Source: Bacillus sp. Y1 (GTDB taxonomy: Bacteria; Bacillota; Bacilli; Bacillales; Cytobacillaceae). From it: a stretch of DNA of 64,000 bases. The notes under the pieces are model-generated. The model did no database searches. It had not been told where the DNA came from and saw only the letters and a program-made list of their open reading frames with translations. Positions 42,835 to 51,735 of this stretch are shown here, in pieces (the stretch's first letter is position 1; each line of letters opens with the position of its first letter). The stretch covers positions 2,866,501-2,930,500 of the forward strand of contig NZ_CP030028.1 in the NCBI RefSeq assembly GCF_003586445.1. Reading direction: 5' to 3'. The position numbers and the translations under genes are program-made.

Positions 42835-44916
42835 TTAATATTTTTCTACCGTGAAGGTATAGGTACTTGTTGTTACTTTGTCAGGTGCTACTATTTCAAT
42901 TTTAATAACGGAGCCATTCGAAACCGCCACCTTATTGGCTGAACGATAATCAACTTTTTTGCCGTTAATTCTAATTGACTTTACTTTAGTAGACATGGTT
43001 GTAGGAATTACGGTTATTTCATCATTATTCTCAGGCACTTTAACTGTATAGTCATAAGACCATGGGTCAAATTTATTTGGTAAGGAATTGCTAACAGTAA
43101 TCGTTTCACCAGCCCATGAGAAAGGTTGAGAATCCGGAGCGAACTGTACGGTTTTACCAACGAGTTCTCCACCTTCAAACTCAATATTTGAAAGGACAGA
43201 ATACTTCATATAACCAGAATCTCCGTTATAGTTGATTGGATCTGAGGTTAAATATTCTGTATCGTCCCCCATAATACCCGCAAGCTTTAAGGAAATCCAA
43301 TTTGTTCCATCTTTCCACATATCCCCTATAGTTGTTGTACGACTATTTGGCGCATCATTATTTCCACGTAAGGTCGGAGATGTACCCGCTTCCCCCTTAT
43401 CAACTACTTGTTGTAAAGCTGCCTCAAACAATCTTAAATTGTTATCACCAAGTGGTGTCTCATCGTGGCCAGTGAATAATTTGGTAGCCTTTCCACCATC
43501 CTTCTGGTAGTTAGAATAAGTTTGTTGTGCTAGCGAAAGTAGAAGATCAACTCTTACACCTGATACATTTACATTGTCGGCCGAACCTGCACGGGTACAT
43601 CCATATATATCAGAAGCAAACAGGAGACCATTCTTTTTGTCTTGAAGCATGATTAGACTATTGCTATGACCCGGTAAGGCATACACATCAAGTTTACTAC
43701 CTCCAAGATCAAATACATCACCTTCATCTATATTCTTAACTTTAGCCTGATCTTCCGGATTAGTAATTACTTGTCTTGAAATCTCTGCCCACCCACGCTC
43801 ATTAATATAAACCTCATGATCTTTTAAGAAATTAGGGATTTGCATAATATGATCCACATGTGTATGGGAAACGATCATAGAGTAAGGCTTTGTGGCTATG
43901 TTCTTGTCAATATACTCTTTCAGGTTTTTCACATTAAACTGGGTTTGTAAGGCATCGAACATGATACCACTCTCTTGCCCTTCAATATAGTAGGCCATCG
44001 CACGGACAGATTCTGAATCATTATACAGCTGATAAACTGCAGGACTTGTAGCCGTTTTCTCCTGGATAACAACATGTTGGAAATCATCAATCGCCGGACG
44101 ATAAAGTTTCCAAGTGAAAGTCTGTACTGGACTTGTGATCATGCCATCCTTTACAGCAATAGCCTTGTATACCACTGTTCGCTCAGGTAATTGGCTATTA
44201 CTTAACATTTCATTTATATGACCTTTTGATTCTACTGAATAGACTTGACTTGATGTAGTTGGAGTGGAACCGTCAGTAGTGTAGTAGATAGTAGCGCCTG
44301 GTGTAGGAGTATAAAGTTTAACGTATCTTCTTGGGGCAATAGCATTTTGTTTTGGAAGCGCTTGGACTGGAGTGACCATTGTGCTCGTTATCTTATCAAA
44401 TATTTGATTTACCTCAGATCTTTTAATCGGCTCTTTAGGCTTAAAAAGCTTTGCTGTTTTTCCAGTCATATAACCTAATTCTACTAAGGCATTGACACTT
44501 CCTCTAGCCTCTGAACTTATCGTTTCATAGTCTGTAAATGGTGCTGCCTGATTTGACTCTTCTAGTTTAAATGCATCTACAAGTATTACAGCTGCTTCTT
44601 CACGAGAGATTTCGCTATTGGGATTAAAATTACCAAAAGCGTCAGCGCTTATAAGACCTTCCTCATAAGCGGCCTCTATCTGTTTCCCAAATGGATCTGT
44701 CGTTTTTACATCATTAAACTGTTTAAGTGGTGCTTTCCAAATATCGTTGTAATCACTAGGGTGTGGCCACGCGAAATAGTTAGAAATCTTTCCGATAAAC
44801 TCTGCTTTTGTAATGTTGTCTCCAATCGCAGCAGATGCAAAGGGAGAGCTTGGTACTAACATGACGACCATAATCAAGGCTAAGAAAATCTTAAATGGTT
44901 TCCTAAGTTTAGACAT
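42835..44916 (-). CDS. Secreted SLH-domain metallo-beta-lactamase-fold hydrolase
   Basis: About 693 residues. A signal peptide (ending ASA-A) is followed by S-layer-homology-type repeats to about residue 180 ('FNDVKTTDPFGKQIEAAYEEGLISADAFGNFNPNSEISREEAAVIL'). A chitobiase-type sandwich comes next ('PTPGATIYYTTDGSTPTTSS', about 205-270). Then the metallo-beta-lactamase domain has 'HTHVDH' near 350-356, 'LPGHSNSL', 'FASDIYG' and 'FTGHDE'. A beta-sandwich tail ends the protein. SLH repeats should hold it at the cell wall. The exact hydrolytic activity is unknown; lactonase or esterase is possible. A cre site lies in its promoter region. Start ATG 44916 after AGGAGGAAG. Confidence 0.82.
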   Translation of the reverse strand: MSKLRKPFKIFLALIMVVMLVPSSPFASAAIGDNITKAEFIGKISNYFAWPHPSDYNDIWKAPLKQFNDVKTTDPFGKQIEAAYEEGLISADAFGNFNPNSEISREEAAVILVDAFKLEESNQAAPFTDYETISSEARGSVNALVELGYMTGKTAKLFKPKEPIKRSEVNQIFDKITSTMVTPVQALPKQNAIAPRRYVKLYTPTPGATIYYTTDGSTPTTSSQVYSVESKGHINEMLSNSQLPERTVVYKAIAVKDGMITSPVQTFTWKLYRPAIDDFQHVVIQEKTATSPAVYQLYNDSESVRAMAYYIEGQESGIMFDALQTQFNVKNLKEYIDKNIATKPYSMIVSHTHVDHIMQIPNFLKDHEVYINERGWAEISRQVITNPEDQAKVKNIDEGDVFDLGGSKLDVYALPGHSNSLIMLQDKKNGLLFASDIYGCTRAGSADNVNVSGVRVDLLLSLAQQTYSNYQKDGGKATKLFTGHDETPLGDNNLRLFEAALQQVVDKGEAGTSPTLRGNNDAPNSRTTTIGDMWKDGTNWISLKLAGIMGDDTEYLTSDPINYNGDSGYMKYSVLSNIEFEGGELVGKTVQFAPDSQPFSWAGETITVSNSLPNKFDPWSYDYTVKVPENNDEITVIPTTMSTKVKSIRINGKKVDYRSANKVAVSNGSVIKIEIVAPDKVTTSTYTFTVEKY

Positions 44917-45050
44917 CATCTTCCTCCTCATGTTTACCTTTTAAGTACATTACTGAATCGCTCCTATTACTTCCTAACACCACCCTTGTAACGTTAGCAA
45001 GGGTGTAAATAGGATAGTTAAGTATGGAAAGCTTTGCAGCTTCCTTTTAT

Positions 45051-45067
45051 TGTATACGCTTTCAAAA
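45051..45067 (-). promoter_or_regulatory. CcpA cre site upstream of the secreted hydrolase genes
   Basis: On the minus strand TTTTGAAAGCGTATACA matches the cre consensus. It lies 135-150 bp before the SLH-hydrolase start and implies repression in the presence of preferred sugars. Confidence 0.7.
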
Positions 45068-45117
45068 TTATCTACATTTAACATCACCTCCTATCAATTA
45101 ATGCAGAGGTTAGATGA

Positions 45118-45175
45118 AAATAAAGAGGCCACTCAAAAGTCACAATTTATTGTTTCTACGAGTCTGCCTCTTTAT
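45118..45175 (-). terminator. Terminator of the acylating aldehyde dehydrogenase gene
   Basis: ATAAAGAGGC (45120-45129) pairs with GCCTCTTTAT (45166-45175) with a structured loop, followed by TTTATTTTC on the minus strand. Confidence 0.65.
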
Positions 45176-45188
45176 CTATCTAACTATC

Positions 45189-46628
45189 TTATTTTTCTAG
45201 CTCTGGATCAAAAAATTCACCAAATAACTCAGCATCGGAAGGTTTATCTTCAGGAATTGGTTTCGACACCCATGTATAGTTCATATAATGCTTAAGGTTC
45301 ACGTTCTCTGAGATGATATTTCCTCCCCATGTTCCACAACCAAGACTTGATGTCATTGGCATACCATTCGTAAACGAACCAGCATTTGCTTTTGACTGAG
45401 GTTGGCGAACCATAATCCGACTTACCGGTGCCGCTAACCCAAGGCGATGAATATGATCGTCGTTAAACGAGTAAATACCACATGAATGCCCTTTTCCTCC
45501 CACTTCATAAATGGCTCTCATCATATCAAGTGCATGTTCAAACTCACCTTCATATTTATACACCGCTAACAATGTGGTTAACTTTTCCCCTGAAAAAGGG
45601 TATTCTTTTCCGATTTGATCGCCTTTTACAATGATGAATTTTCGATCTTCAGGAATCGAAAAGCCTGCTTCTTTAGCTAATTGTTGCGGAGCAACAGCGA
45701 CCGTGTTAGGAAGACGATGACCCTCTGCATCCCACATAACAGAACGAAGGCTAGCTTTTTCGTCATCATTTGCTAAATAGCCGCCCACCTTCACCAATTC
45801 TTCTAGCATCGCCTCATATACTTTGTCACTAATAATTAAATTTCCATCTGCTGAACAACCGGAACCAAAGTCTGATGTTTTACTAAGCATGGTGTTTAGT
45901 GCTGCTTCCTTTACATCAGCTGTATCATCAATGATCATCGTTGAGTTACCGGCTCCTACACCGTAAGCTGGTGTTCCTGAACTATACGCACTTTTGACCA
46001 TATCTTTCCCACCCGTAGCAAGGACTAGATCTGCCCTTGACATGAGTGCTTTTGTCATTGGTATATTAACTAATGTTAAGCACTGTAGAAGATCAGCTGG
46101 GGCTCCTTCCCTCTCAAGCGCTTCCCTCATGAGCCTAACGGTTTCAAACGTTGTTTTTTTCGAACGAGGATGCGGTGAAAAAATAACGGCATCTCGTGCC
46201 TTAATTGCATAAATAGCCGTACCTGCTGGGGTTAAATCAGGATTCGTTGTTGGCACAATCGAACCGATAATACCTACGGGCTTCGCATATTTAACAATTC
46301 CTTTTTCAGGTATTTCCTCAATAGCACCAACGCTTTTTTGGCGGAGGGCATCTCGTAAAATCCCTCGAATTTTCATTCGTTTTCCCATTCGACTCACACG
46401 GTCACCTAGCTTACTTTCCTCAATTCCCATATCAACTAGTTCACTAAAAGTTTTTTTATTCGATATTGTCCATGCCACTGCTTGGCATAAGCGATCCAGC
46501 TTTTCCTGACTATATGACTCAATCATCTCCATTGCCTTTTTGGCTTTCTCAAACGCGAGATCTAATTCCTTTTGTTGTTCTTCCGTGAGTTCGGTTTGTT
46601 TTTTTACTGCATTGGTAGACAATAACAT
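45189..46628 (-). CDS. Acylating aldehyde dehydrogenase (EutE/SauS-like)
   Basis: The 479-residue enzyme is a CoA-dependent aldehyde dehydrogenase of the AdhE/EutE branch: 'KPVGIIGSIVPTTNPDLTPAGTAIYAIKARDAVIFSPHPRSKK', 'APADLLQCL', catalytic Cys in 'SDFGSGCSADGN', and C-terminal 'SLGCGTWGGNIISENVNLKHYMNYTWVSKPI'. It should convert a small aldehyde plus CoA and NAD to acyl-CoA. The closest recalled relative is acylating sulfoacetaldehyde dehydrogenase SauS, but substrate cannot be told by eye. A TAGATCGATCT operator precedes it, linking it to the second LacI/TRAP island. Confidence 0.85.
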   Translation of the reverse strand: MLLSTNAVKKQTELTEEQQKELDLAFEKAKKAMEMIESYSQEKLDRLCQAVAWTISNKKTFSELVDMGIEESKLGDRVSRMGKRMKIRGILRDALRQKSVGAIEEIPEKGIVKYAKPVGIIGSIVPTTNPDLTPAGTAIYAIKARDAVIFSPHPRSKKTTFETVRLMREALEREGAPADLLQCLTLVNIPMTKALMSRADLVLATGGKDMVKSAYSSGTPAYGVGAGNSTMIIDDTADVKEAALNTMLSKTSDFGSGCSADGNLIISDKVYEAMLEELVKVGGYLANDDEKASLRSVMWDAEGHRLPNTVAVAPQQLAKEAGFSIPEDRKFIIVKGDQIGKEYPFSGEKLTTLLAVYKYEGEFEHALDMMRAIYEVGGKGHSCGIYSFNDDHIHRLGLAAPVSRIMVRQPQSKANAGSFTNGMPMTSSLGCGTWGGNIISENVNLKHYMNYTWVSKPIPEDKPSDAELFGEFFDPELEK

Positions 46629-46652
46629 TACCTCCTACAAATTTGATAGCTT

Positions 46653-46668
46653 AGTAGATCGATCTTAT
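46653..46668 (-). promoter_or_regulatory. Candidate operator of the second LacI regulator (aldehyde dehydrogenase)
   Basis: The palindromic core AGATCGATCT (46656-46665) lies about 30 bp upstream of the aldehyde dehydrogenase start and matches the copies at 49485, 51505, 51702 and 58075-58398. Confidence 0.72.
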
Positions 46669-46703
46669 TTCAGCTTAGCAAAATCATTGAATCCCTTGAT
46701 TGA

Positions 46704-48470
46704 TTAGACAGATACGTGGTGTACACTTTTCCCAGGAGAATAGATGTCCATGATGTTCCAATGGCCATCGGTAGGTACTGGGTTATTCAGCATAGCTACG
46801 TCAATTACGACTGGCTTATTCGCTTTAATGGCTTTTTCTAAGGCTGGTTTGAATTCTCCTGCAGACTGAACCTTGATCCCTTCCACCCCGTAAGCTCTAG
46901 CAATTGCTGCATAATCTGGAGAGTAAGGTTCTCCATCTTTTTGGAAAACAGTCCCTAAAGTCGTACCAAAATGAGCTTTTTGAAGACCTGCGATCGTGCC
47001 AAATGCAAAATTATTCATAATGACCCAAACAACCGGGATATTTTCCTCTGCTGCTGTTGCTAATACTGCTGGATTTTGACCAAAACCACCGTCACCCACT
47101 AATGAAACAACGATTCGATTTGGTGCCGCAATCTTTGCACCAAGTGCAGCTGGTGCTCCAAATCCCATTGTAGCGTATCCTCCAGGAGTAAGAATGGACC
47201 CAGCCTCATAAATAGGGAACTGCTGACCTACTCCATTTTTATTCCACCCAACATCCGTTGTAATAAGAGCATCTTTAGGGAGGACTTGACGTACTTCGTC
47301 AACAATTCGTTGTGGCATCATTGGGAATGATTCATCTTCAATAAACTTTCGATTGCTTTCCTTAAACTCTTTGCGATATCTCTCAATCTCTTGTTTTAAT
47401 GTATCAAGAGAGTCACGTTGTACCCCGTATGGGAACATTTCTTCCGCTACTCGATTTAAAACGGTTAATGCTTGTTTTAAATCTGCGACTACACCAATTT
47501 CAACTGGGTAGTTCCTTCCAATTTCGCTCGGGTCAATATCTATTTGTATCAATTTCGTTGGAGGGAAGTTGAACGTGTATTCCGGTTCCCATGAACTACT
47601 ATCTGCCTCAGCAAAGCGAGTTCCTAAACCAAAGACGTAATCTGCGGACTTGCATTTGTCATTTATAAATTTAGTTCCCCAAAATCCAGTCATCCCTAGT
47701 GTCAACGGATGATCATCAGAAACTGCACCTTTCCCCATTAAGGAATGGGCTACAGGCATGTTCAATCGATCTACTAGTTCTCTAAGCTCATCTGCTGCAT
47801 CAGCTAATAAGATCCCTCCACCTACATAAAAGATCGGACTTTTTGCTTCAGCTAGCGTTCGGATGATTTTCTTTGCTGTTTCGTTGTCAATTGATGGCTT
47901 ATGAAGATTCTTTGCATTCAGCTTTTGCTTTTCAAAGTAAGAGGTTTCTAATTCTTTTGAAAAAATGTCCATTGGCACGGAGATTAATACAGGGCCAGGA
48001 TTTCCGCTTTCAGCTAATTGAAAGGCTTTTTCTAAAATCTCAGGAAAGAGATGTGCACTATCGACCCTCCAAGCTCTCTTGACAAAAGGACGATAGATTT
48101 CATATTGAGTTGCATCTCCATGTAAATTTACTTCTTGGTGTGGATGCTTTCCGTAGTAATGAGTTGGTACATCGCCTGCAATTACGACCAGCGGTATCGA
48201 ATCCAAAGCTGCATTCGCCACTCCTGTTGCCGCGTTCGTGAGTCCAGGCCCTAAGTGGCTTAAAAGAACGGCTGCTTTTTTCTTTACCCTCGCATATCCA
48301 TCAGCCATATGCGCGGCAATTTGCTCATGTCTAACATTCACAAACTTAATTTTGCTATTTTCTAAAGCAGAAAGTACGGCAATATTTGTGTGACCACAAA
48401 GTCCAAAAATATGTTCAATGCCTCTTTCTTCAAGATAATTTACTAATTGATATGATATTAACTGTTTCAT
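46704..48470 (-). CDS. Thiamine-diphosphate-dependent enzyme, acetolactate synthase superfamily
   Basis: About 588 residues with the three domains of the acetolactate-synthase superfamily: pyrimidine domain ('NVRHEQIAAHMADGYARVKKKAAVLLSHLGPGLTNA', activating Glu), central domain ('FYVGGGILLADAADELRELVDRLNMPV') and pyrophosphate domain ('SLVGDGGFGQNPAVLATAAEENIPVVWVIMNN', metal site). The N-terminal 'FGLCGHTNIAVLSALE' differs from the biosynthetic 'GYPGGA' and is slightly reminiscent of IolD-type 'FGHGN'. Start ATG 48470 overlaps the dehydrogenase stop by 4 bp (ATGA). Decarboxylase, lyase or ring-opening hydrolase are all possible. Confidence 0.8.
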   Translation of the reverse strand: MKQLISYQLVNYLEERGIEHIFGLCGHTNIAVLSALENSKIKFVNVRHEQIAAHMADGYARVKKKAAVLLSHLGPGLTNAATGVANAALDSIPLVVIAGDVPTHYYGKHPHQEVNLHGDATQYEIYRPFVKRAWRVDSAHLFPEILEKAFQLAESGNPGPVLISVPMDIFSKELETSYFEKQKLNAKNLHKPSIDNETAKKIIRTLAEAKSPIFYVGGGILLADAADELRELVDRLNMPVAHSLMGKGAVSDDHPLTLGMTGFWGTKFINDKCKSADYVFGLGTRFAEADSSSWEPEYTFNFPPTKLIQIDIDPSEIGRNYPVEIGVVADLKQALTVLNRVAEEMFPYGVQRDSLDTLKQEIERYRKEFKESNRKFIEDESFPMMPQRIVDEVRQVLPKDALITTDVGWNKNGVGQQFPIYEAGSILTPGGYATMGFGAPAALGAKIAAPNRIVVSLVGDGGFGQNPAVLATAAEENIPVVWVIMNNFAFGTIAGLQKAHFGTTLGTVFQKDGEPYSPDYAAIARAYGVEGIKVQSAGEFKPALEKAIKANKPVVIDVAMLNNPVPTDGHWNIMDIYSPGKSVHHVSV

Positions 48471-49462
48471 ATATGGCCTCCTTTGAAATCTAATAATATT
48501 TTGCCGCACTGACCTGAGATGGCGTAAATATATGCCTTTTTAAACTCTTTTAGAGGGAAAATATTAGAAATAATTGGCTTTACATCAAAATCATCATTAA
48601 GAAGATAGTCTACACACTTAGAAAAATCTTCAGGAAAATTATAAATAATTGATCCATGAATCGTAATTTCATTTCTTACAATTTGTACAATTGGCAGAGT
48701 TGCTTCTGGAGTTAGACCTATTAAAATGACGGAACCGCCTTGTTTAACCACTCGTACCGCTTGTTCCACAGCCTGTTTTACCCCAGCCGCCTCAATTACA
48801 ACATCAAACTTTTCGTCCTTCACTTCATGAGCTAAAACGGTATTAACCCCAAACGCAGCTTTTACTTTTTCAAGCTTTGATTGGTAAATATCTATCGCAG
48901 TAACCTTCGCTCCTAGAAAGTTGGCTAAAGCGATTGAAAGCATTCCCTCCGTGCCACAACCAATGACCCCTACAGTTGTACCTTTTGTAATAAAAGATTT
49001 TTCAAAAGCATGGGTTATAACGGCGAATGGTTCAATTAAAACTGCTTTTTCATCTTGTAATTCCTCAGGAATTGGAAGGACATACTTTGATGAAATGGTA
49101 ATCTCTTCTGAAAATATCCCATCCACATTGACTCCAAGAGATTCCTTAAAAGAACAAATATTTCTATAGCCTCTTTGACAATTCTCACATTCGCCACAAA
49201 AAGTATTAGGTGTAACAACAACCTTTGTTCCAGTAGTAAGATCGACCTTTTCACCGACCTCAATAACCCTTCCGACTAACTCATGACCTGGTCGAACTGG
49301 ATACTTTGCGTGCCCGATCTTTCCCTTATAAACACCAATATCAGAACCACAGATACCGCCATAAATGAGTTTAATTCTTACTTCGTTTTCTTTAAGAGGG
49401 GATTCAACTGGAAATTCTTTTAGTTCTAGTTCCCCGGGGTTTTTCAAATGTAATCCCCACAT
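48467..49462 (-). CDS. Zinc-dependent alcohol dehydrogenase
   Basis: The 331-residue medium-chain dehydrogenase shows 'GGICGSDIGVYKGKIG', 'GHELVGRV', the structural zinc set 'CGECENCQRGYRNIC', and a nucleotide site 'GVIGCGTEGMLSIALANFLGA' with Asp in 'TAIDIYQ' (NAD type). It is the first gene of an operon with the ThDP enzyme, under an 18-bp perfect palindrome. It is expected to oxidise a hydroxyl of the imported compound. Confidence 0.88.
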   Translation of the reverse strand: MWGLHLKNPGELELKEFPVESPLKENEVRIKLIYGGICGSDIGVYKGKIGHAKYPVRPGHELVGRVIEVGEKVDLTTGTKVVVTPNTFCGECENCQRGYRNICSFKESLGVNVDGIFSEEITISSKYVLPIPEELQDEKAVLIEPFAVITHAFEKSFITKGTTVGVIGCGTEGMLSIALANFLGAKVTAIDIYQSKLEKVKAAFGVNTVLAHEVKDEKFDVVIEAAGVKQAVEQAVRVVKQGGSVILIGLTPEATLPIVQIVRNEITIHGSIIYNFPEDFSKCVDYLLNDDFDVKPIISNIFPLKEFKKAYIYAISGQCGKILLDFKGGHI

Positions 49463-49484
49463 AAAATACCACCACCAGAAATAT

Positions 49485-49502
49485 TTTTAGATCGATCTAA
49501 AA
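49485..49502 (-). promoter_or_regulatory. Perfect operator of the second LacI regulator
   Basis: TTTTAGATCGATCTAAAA is an 18-bp perfect palindrome 23-40 bp upstream of the alcohol dehydrogenase start, the best copy of the regulon motif. Confidence 0.8.
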
Positions 49503-49504
49503 TA

Positions 49505-49520
49505 AAGAAAGCGTTAACAT
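49505..49520 (-). promoter_or_regulatory. CcpA cre-like site
   Basis: AAGAAAGCGTTAACAT lies next to the operator. A nearly identical block (AATAAAGAAAGCGTTA, then CATAATA) recurs at 51576-51600 before the HMG-CoA-lyase-like gene. Confidence 0.6.
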
Positions 49521-49594
49521 AATAGTACCTGTTGTTACAAAGAATAGCAATTAAATATTACTTATATAACTGAAAATATAAATTAATCAGAAAA

Positions 49595-50446
49595 TTATAG
49601 ACCAATTTTTTTACGTAACGATTTCTCTTCGGTTGCATGAATAGAAAGAAACTCTTTTGCAGTTTCCAAACAGCGTCGCGCGTACTCTTCATAACCAAGC
49701 TCTTTTACTCGTTTAATATTTGGCATTTCAATCGAGCATGGTGTATTCACTGGTATACTGTTGACGATACCAGCAATATCGATTCCCCCTTCGCCAACAT
49801 AGAGACGTTCCTCTCTAAGGATCCGTTTCATTTCATCAACTGATGTTGGTGCTTGAGAAGGAGCATCGCATAGGTGGAAGTAACGAAAGTAAGAACTAGG
49901 AATTTTTTGGAGGTCCACTAGTTGATCTCCTGAACGGTGAAAATGGTGCGTATCGATCATAATTCCAGCGTTAGATCGATTAGCAGAATGAAGAATATCT
50001 AGCGTATCTGCAAGAGTCCTGACGCTTGCTATGGGTACAAATTCAAGTTCAACTGTAAGATCAAATTGTTTAGCAAGATCACAGACTTCTCCAAATTTCT
50101 CAATCGCATAATTCCGGTTATTTGTCCAAATACTGCTTAGAACATGGCGTCCACCTAACTCTGCAGCAACTTCAAAAGCTGGCAAGTAGTTTAATGGATC
50201 CATTCCATCAAAAATTCTAGCTAACTCAATATCCAGTAACCTCAAACCTGTGTCTGCAAGTGCTGCCTTTGTATCTCTCATCATCTGTTTATTGTTTGCA
50301 AGGTCATAATTAGGCTCTCCCGGTAACCCCATATAAATCGGACGAAGACTCACAAAATCATACCCCACTCTTGAAGCAATATGAATGATTTCAGCTGGAG
50401 TACAATTCAGTGCAGTAAGGTGCGCAATTGAAAATGGTCTTGTCAT
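49595..50446 (-). CDS. Sugar-phosphate isomerase/epimerase-like TIM-barrel protein
   Basis: About 283 residues of the xylose-isomerase-like TIM barrel (AP-endonuclease 2 superfamily). Candidate metal ligands are Glu in 'VELEFVP', Asp in 'IMIDTHHFHR', His in 'YFHLCDAP' and Glu in 'SIEMPN'. The superfamily includes inosose dehydratase, hydroxypyruvate isomerase and 3-dehydroshikimate dehydratase, so isomerisation or dehydration of a keto-polyol is plausible. It is co-transcribed behind the HMG-CoA-lyase-like gene (41 bp gap). The start at 50446 follows GGGGAGGG; the ATG one codon upstream is also possible. Confidence 0.78.
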   Translation of the reverse strand: MTRPFSIAHLTALNCTPAEIIHIASRVGYDFVSLRPIYMGLPGEPNYDLANNKQMMRDTKAALADTGLRLLDIELARIFDGMDPLNYLPAFEVAAELGGRHVLSSIWTNNRNYAIEKFGEVCDLAKQFDLTVELEFVPIASVRTLADTLDILHSANRSNAGIMIDTHHFHRSGDQLVDLQKIPSSYFRYFHLCDAPSQAPTSVDEMKRILREERLYVGEGGIDIAGIVNSIPVNTPCSIEMPNIKRVKELGYEEYARRCLETAKEFLSIHATEEKSLRKKIGL

Positions 50447-50487
50447 CATTTCCCTCCCCAACATACCAGACTAATCTCGTTGCCCAT

Positions 50488-51450
50488 TTATTTTTCTATT
50501 TTCCGTTGACTGGTTACCTTTGTGTGTAAAAGAGAAGATGGACCAGCTTTCAACATATAACTTTCACTGTCGCATCCTAGCTTCTGTTTTACAGCCTTTG
50601 CTGTGTGGATAACCTTTTTAAGATCAATTCCCGTCTCAACCCCCATTTCATGAAAAGTATAAACTAAATCTTCGGTCGCGACATTTCCTGTTGCTCCAGG
50701 TAAATATGGGCATCCTCCAAGTCCGGCTATCGAACTATCAAAATGAACAATTCCCTGCTGCAAGGCACTAACCGCATTTGCAATAGCAAGACCTCTTGTA
50801 TTATGAAGATGCAAAGTAAATAAAATATCGGGAAAAGTATTACGTAAATGGCCAAGCATTTCATATACTTGCTTTGGATTTGCTGCACCAGTGGAATCCG
50901 CCAATGAAATTTCTTTGACGCCCATGGATTCGTATCTATATACAATCTGATTTATTCTTTCCTGAGGAACTTTCCCCTCAAACGGGCATCCAAAGGCTAC
51001 GGATATAGACCCTCCAACCTCTATCCCCTTCATCTGTGCTAATTCAATGATCGGATAAAAACCATTCTGAGCTTCTTCCGTTCCACAATTGGCATTAGAG
51101 ATACTATGTGAGTCAGTGGCAGATAACATGAGTTTTATCTTTTTTATGCCTGCCTCAATGGCTCTTTCTGCTCCTTTTACGTTTGGTACTAATGCTCTAA
51201 ATTTAATATTTTTTAAGTCATTACATGATCTGACAACCTCTGAAGCATCTTTTAATTGAGGTATTGCCTTTGGATGAACAAACGACGTAATTTCGATTGT
51301 AGTAACTCCTGTTTCTGCTAACGATCGAATGATTGATACTTTTTCTTCTGTAGGAATCCATTGATCATTTATAGCTTGGAATCCGTCACGAGGAGCAACT
51401 TCGCAAATATAAGCCCTTGAAGGTAGCGCGAATACTGTTAGATTGTTCAT
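50488..51450 (-). CDS. Hydroxymethylglutaryl-CoA lyase-like enzyme
   Basis: The 320-residue member of the HMGL-like TIM-barrel family shows 'EVAPRDGFQ' (catalytic Arg-Asp), 'EITSFVHPKAIPQLKDA', 'SLADSTGAANP', the metal site 'FTLHLHNTRGLAIAN' and the Cys signature 'IAGLGGCPYLPGATGNVATEDLVY'. HMG-CoA lyase splits a 3-hydroxy-3-methylglutaryl-CoA into acetyl-CoA and acetoacetate; relatives act on other branched 3-hydroxyacyl-CoAs. It sits in a sugar-type regulon with an acylating aldehyde dehydrogenase, so a retro-aldol step on an acyl-CoA intermediate is possible. Confidence 0.85.
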   Translation of the reverse strand: MNNLTVFALPSRAYICEVAPRDGFQAINDQWIPTEEKVSIIRSLAETGVTTIEITSFVHPKAIPQLKDASEVVRSCNDLKNIKFRALVPNVKGAERAIEAGIKKIKLMLSATDSHSISNANCGTEEAQNGFYPIIELAQMKGIEVGGSISVAFGCPFEGKVPQERINQIVYRYESMGVKEISLADSTGAANPKQVYEMLGHLRNTFPDILFTLHLHNTRGLAIANAVSALQQGIVHFDSSIAGLGGCPYLPGATGNVATEDLVYTFHEMGVETGIDLKKVIHTAKAVKQKLGCDSESYMLKAGPSSLLHTKVTSQRKIEK

Positions 51451-51504
51451 ACGTTCACTCCTTTGCTTAATAGTTCTTACTGTACAAAAACTGAAAAAGA
51501 GTTA

Positions 51505-51518
51505 TTATATCGATCTAA
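51505..51518 (-). promoter_or_regulatory. Candidate LacI operator before the HMG-CoA-lyase-like gene
   Basis: TTATATCGATCTAA differs from TTAGATCGATCTAA at one position and lies about 55-68 bp upstream of the gene. Confidence 0.7.
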
Positions 51519-51580
51519 TAAATTATTAAAAAAATATTTTAAGTTAGATCCCCACCTTTTAACATTGGTAACAGCAATAA

Positions 51581-51594
51581 AGAAAGCGTTACCA
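51581..51594 (-). promoter_or_regulatory. CcpA cre-like site
   Basis: AGAAAGCGTTACCA resembles cre and repeats the block seen at 49505-49520. The intergenic region 51451-51735 also holds operators at 51505 and 51702 for the divergent genes. Confidence 0.55.
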
Positions 51595-51701
51595 TAATAA
51601 TACATGATTTCCGATTGTTTGCAAACACATTTACTGAATTTTCTCAATAATTTAAAAAAGAATGGACGTTAATGAGGAGGTTTAGTATTATTTAGTAAGT
51701 A

Positions 51702-51715
51702 GTAGATCGTTCTAA
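51702..51715 (+). promoter_or_regulatory. Candidate LacI operator before the membrane protein gene
   Basis: GTAGATCGTTCTAA lies 21-34 bp upstream of the plus-strand ATG at 51736 and is followed by an AAAGGAG ribosome binding site. Confidence 0.6.
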
Positions 51716-51735
51716 TAAAGGAGTTACCTAATCCT

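Noticed and set aside
45189..48470. Sulfoacetaldehyde or isethionate degradation (SauS-like dehydrogenase plus Xsc-like ThDP enzyme)
   Set aside because: The ThDP protein does not show the Xsc N-terminal pattern that I remember, no phosphotransacetylase or sulfite exporter is nearby, and HMG-CoA-lyase and TIM-barrel genes do not fit.
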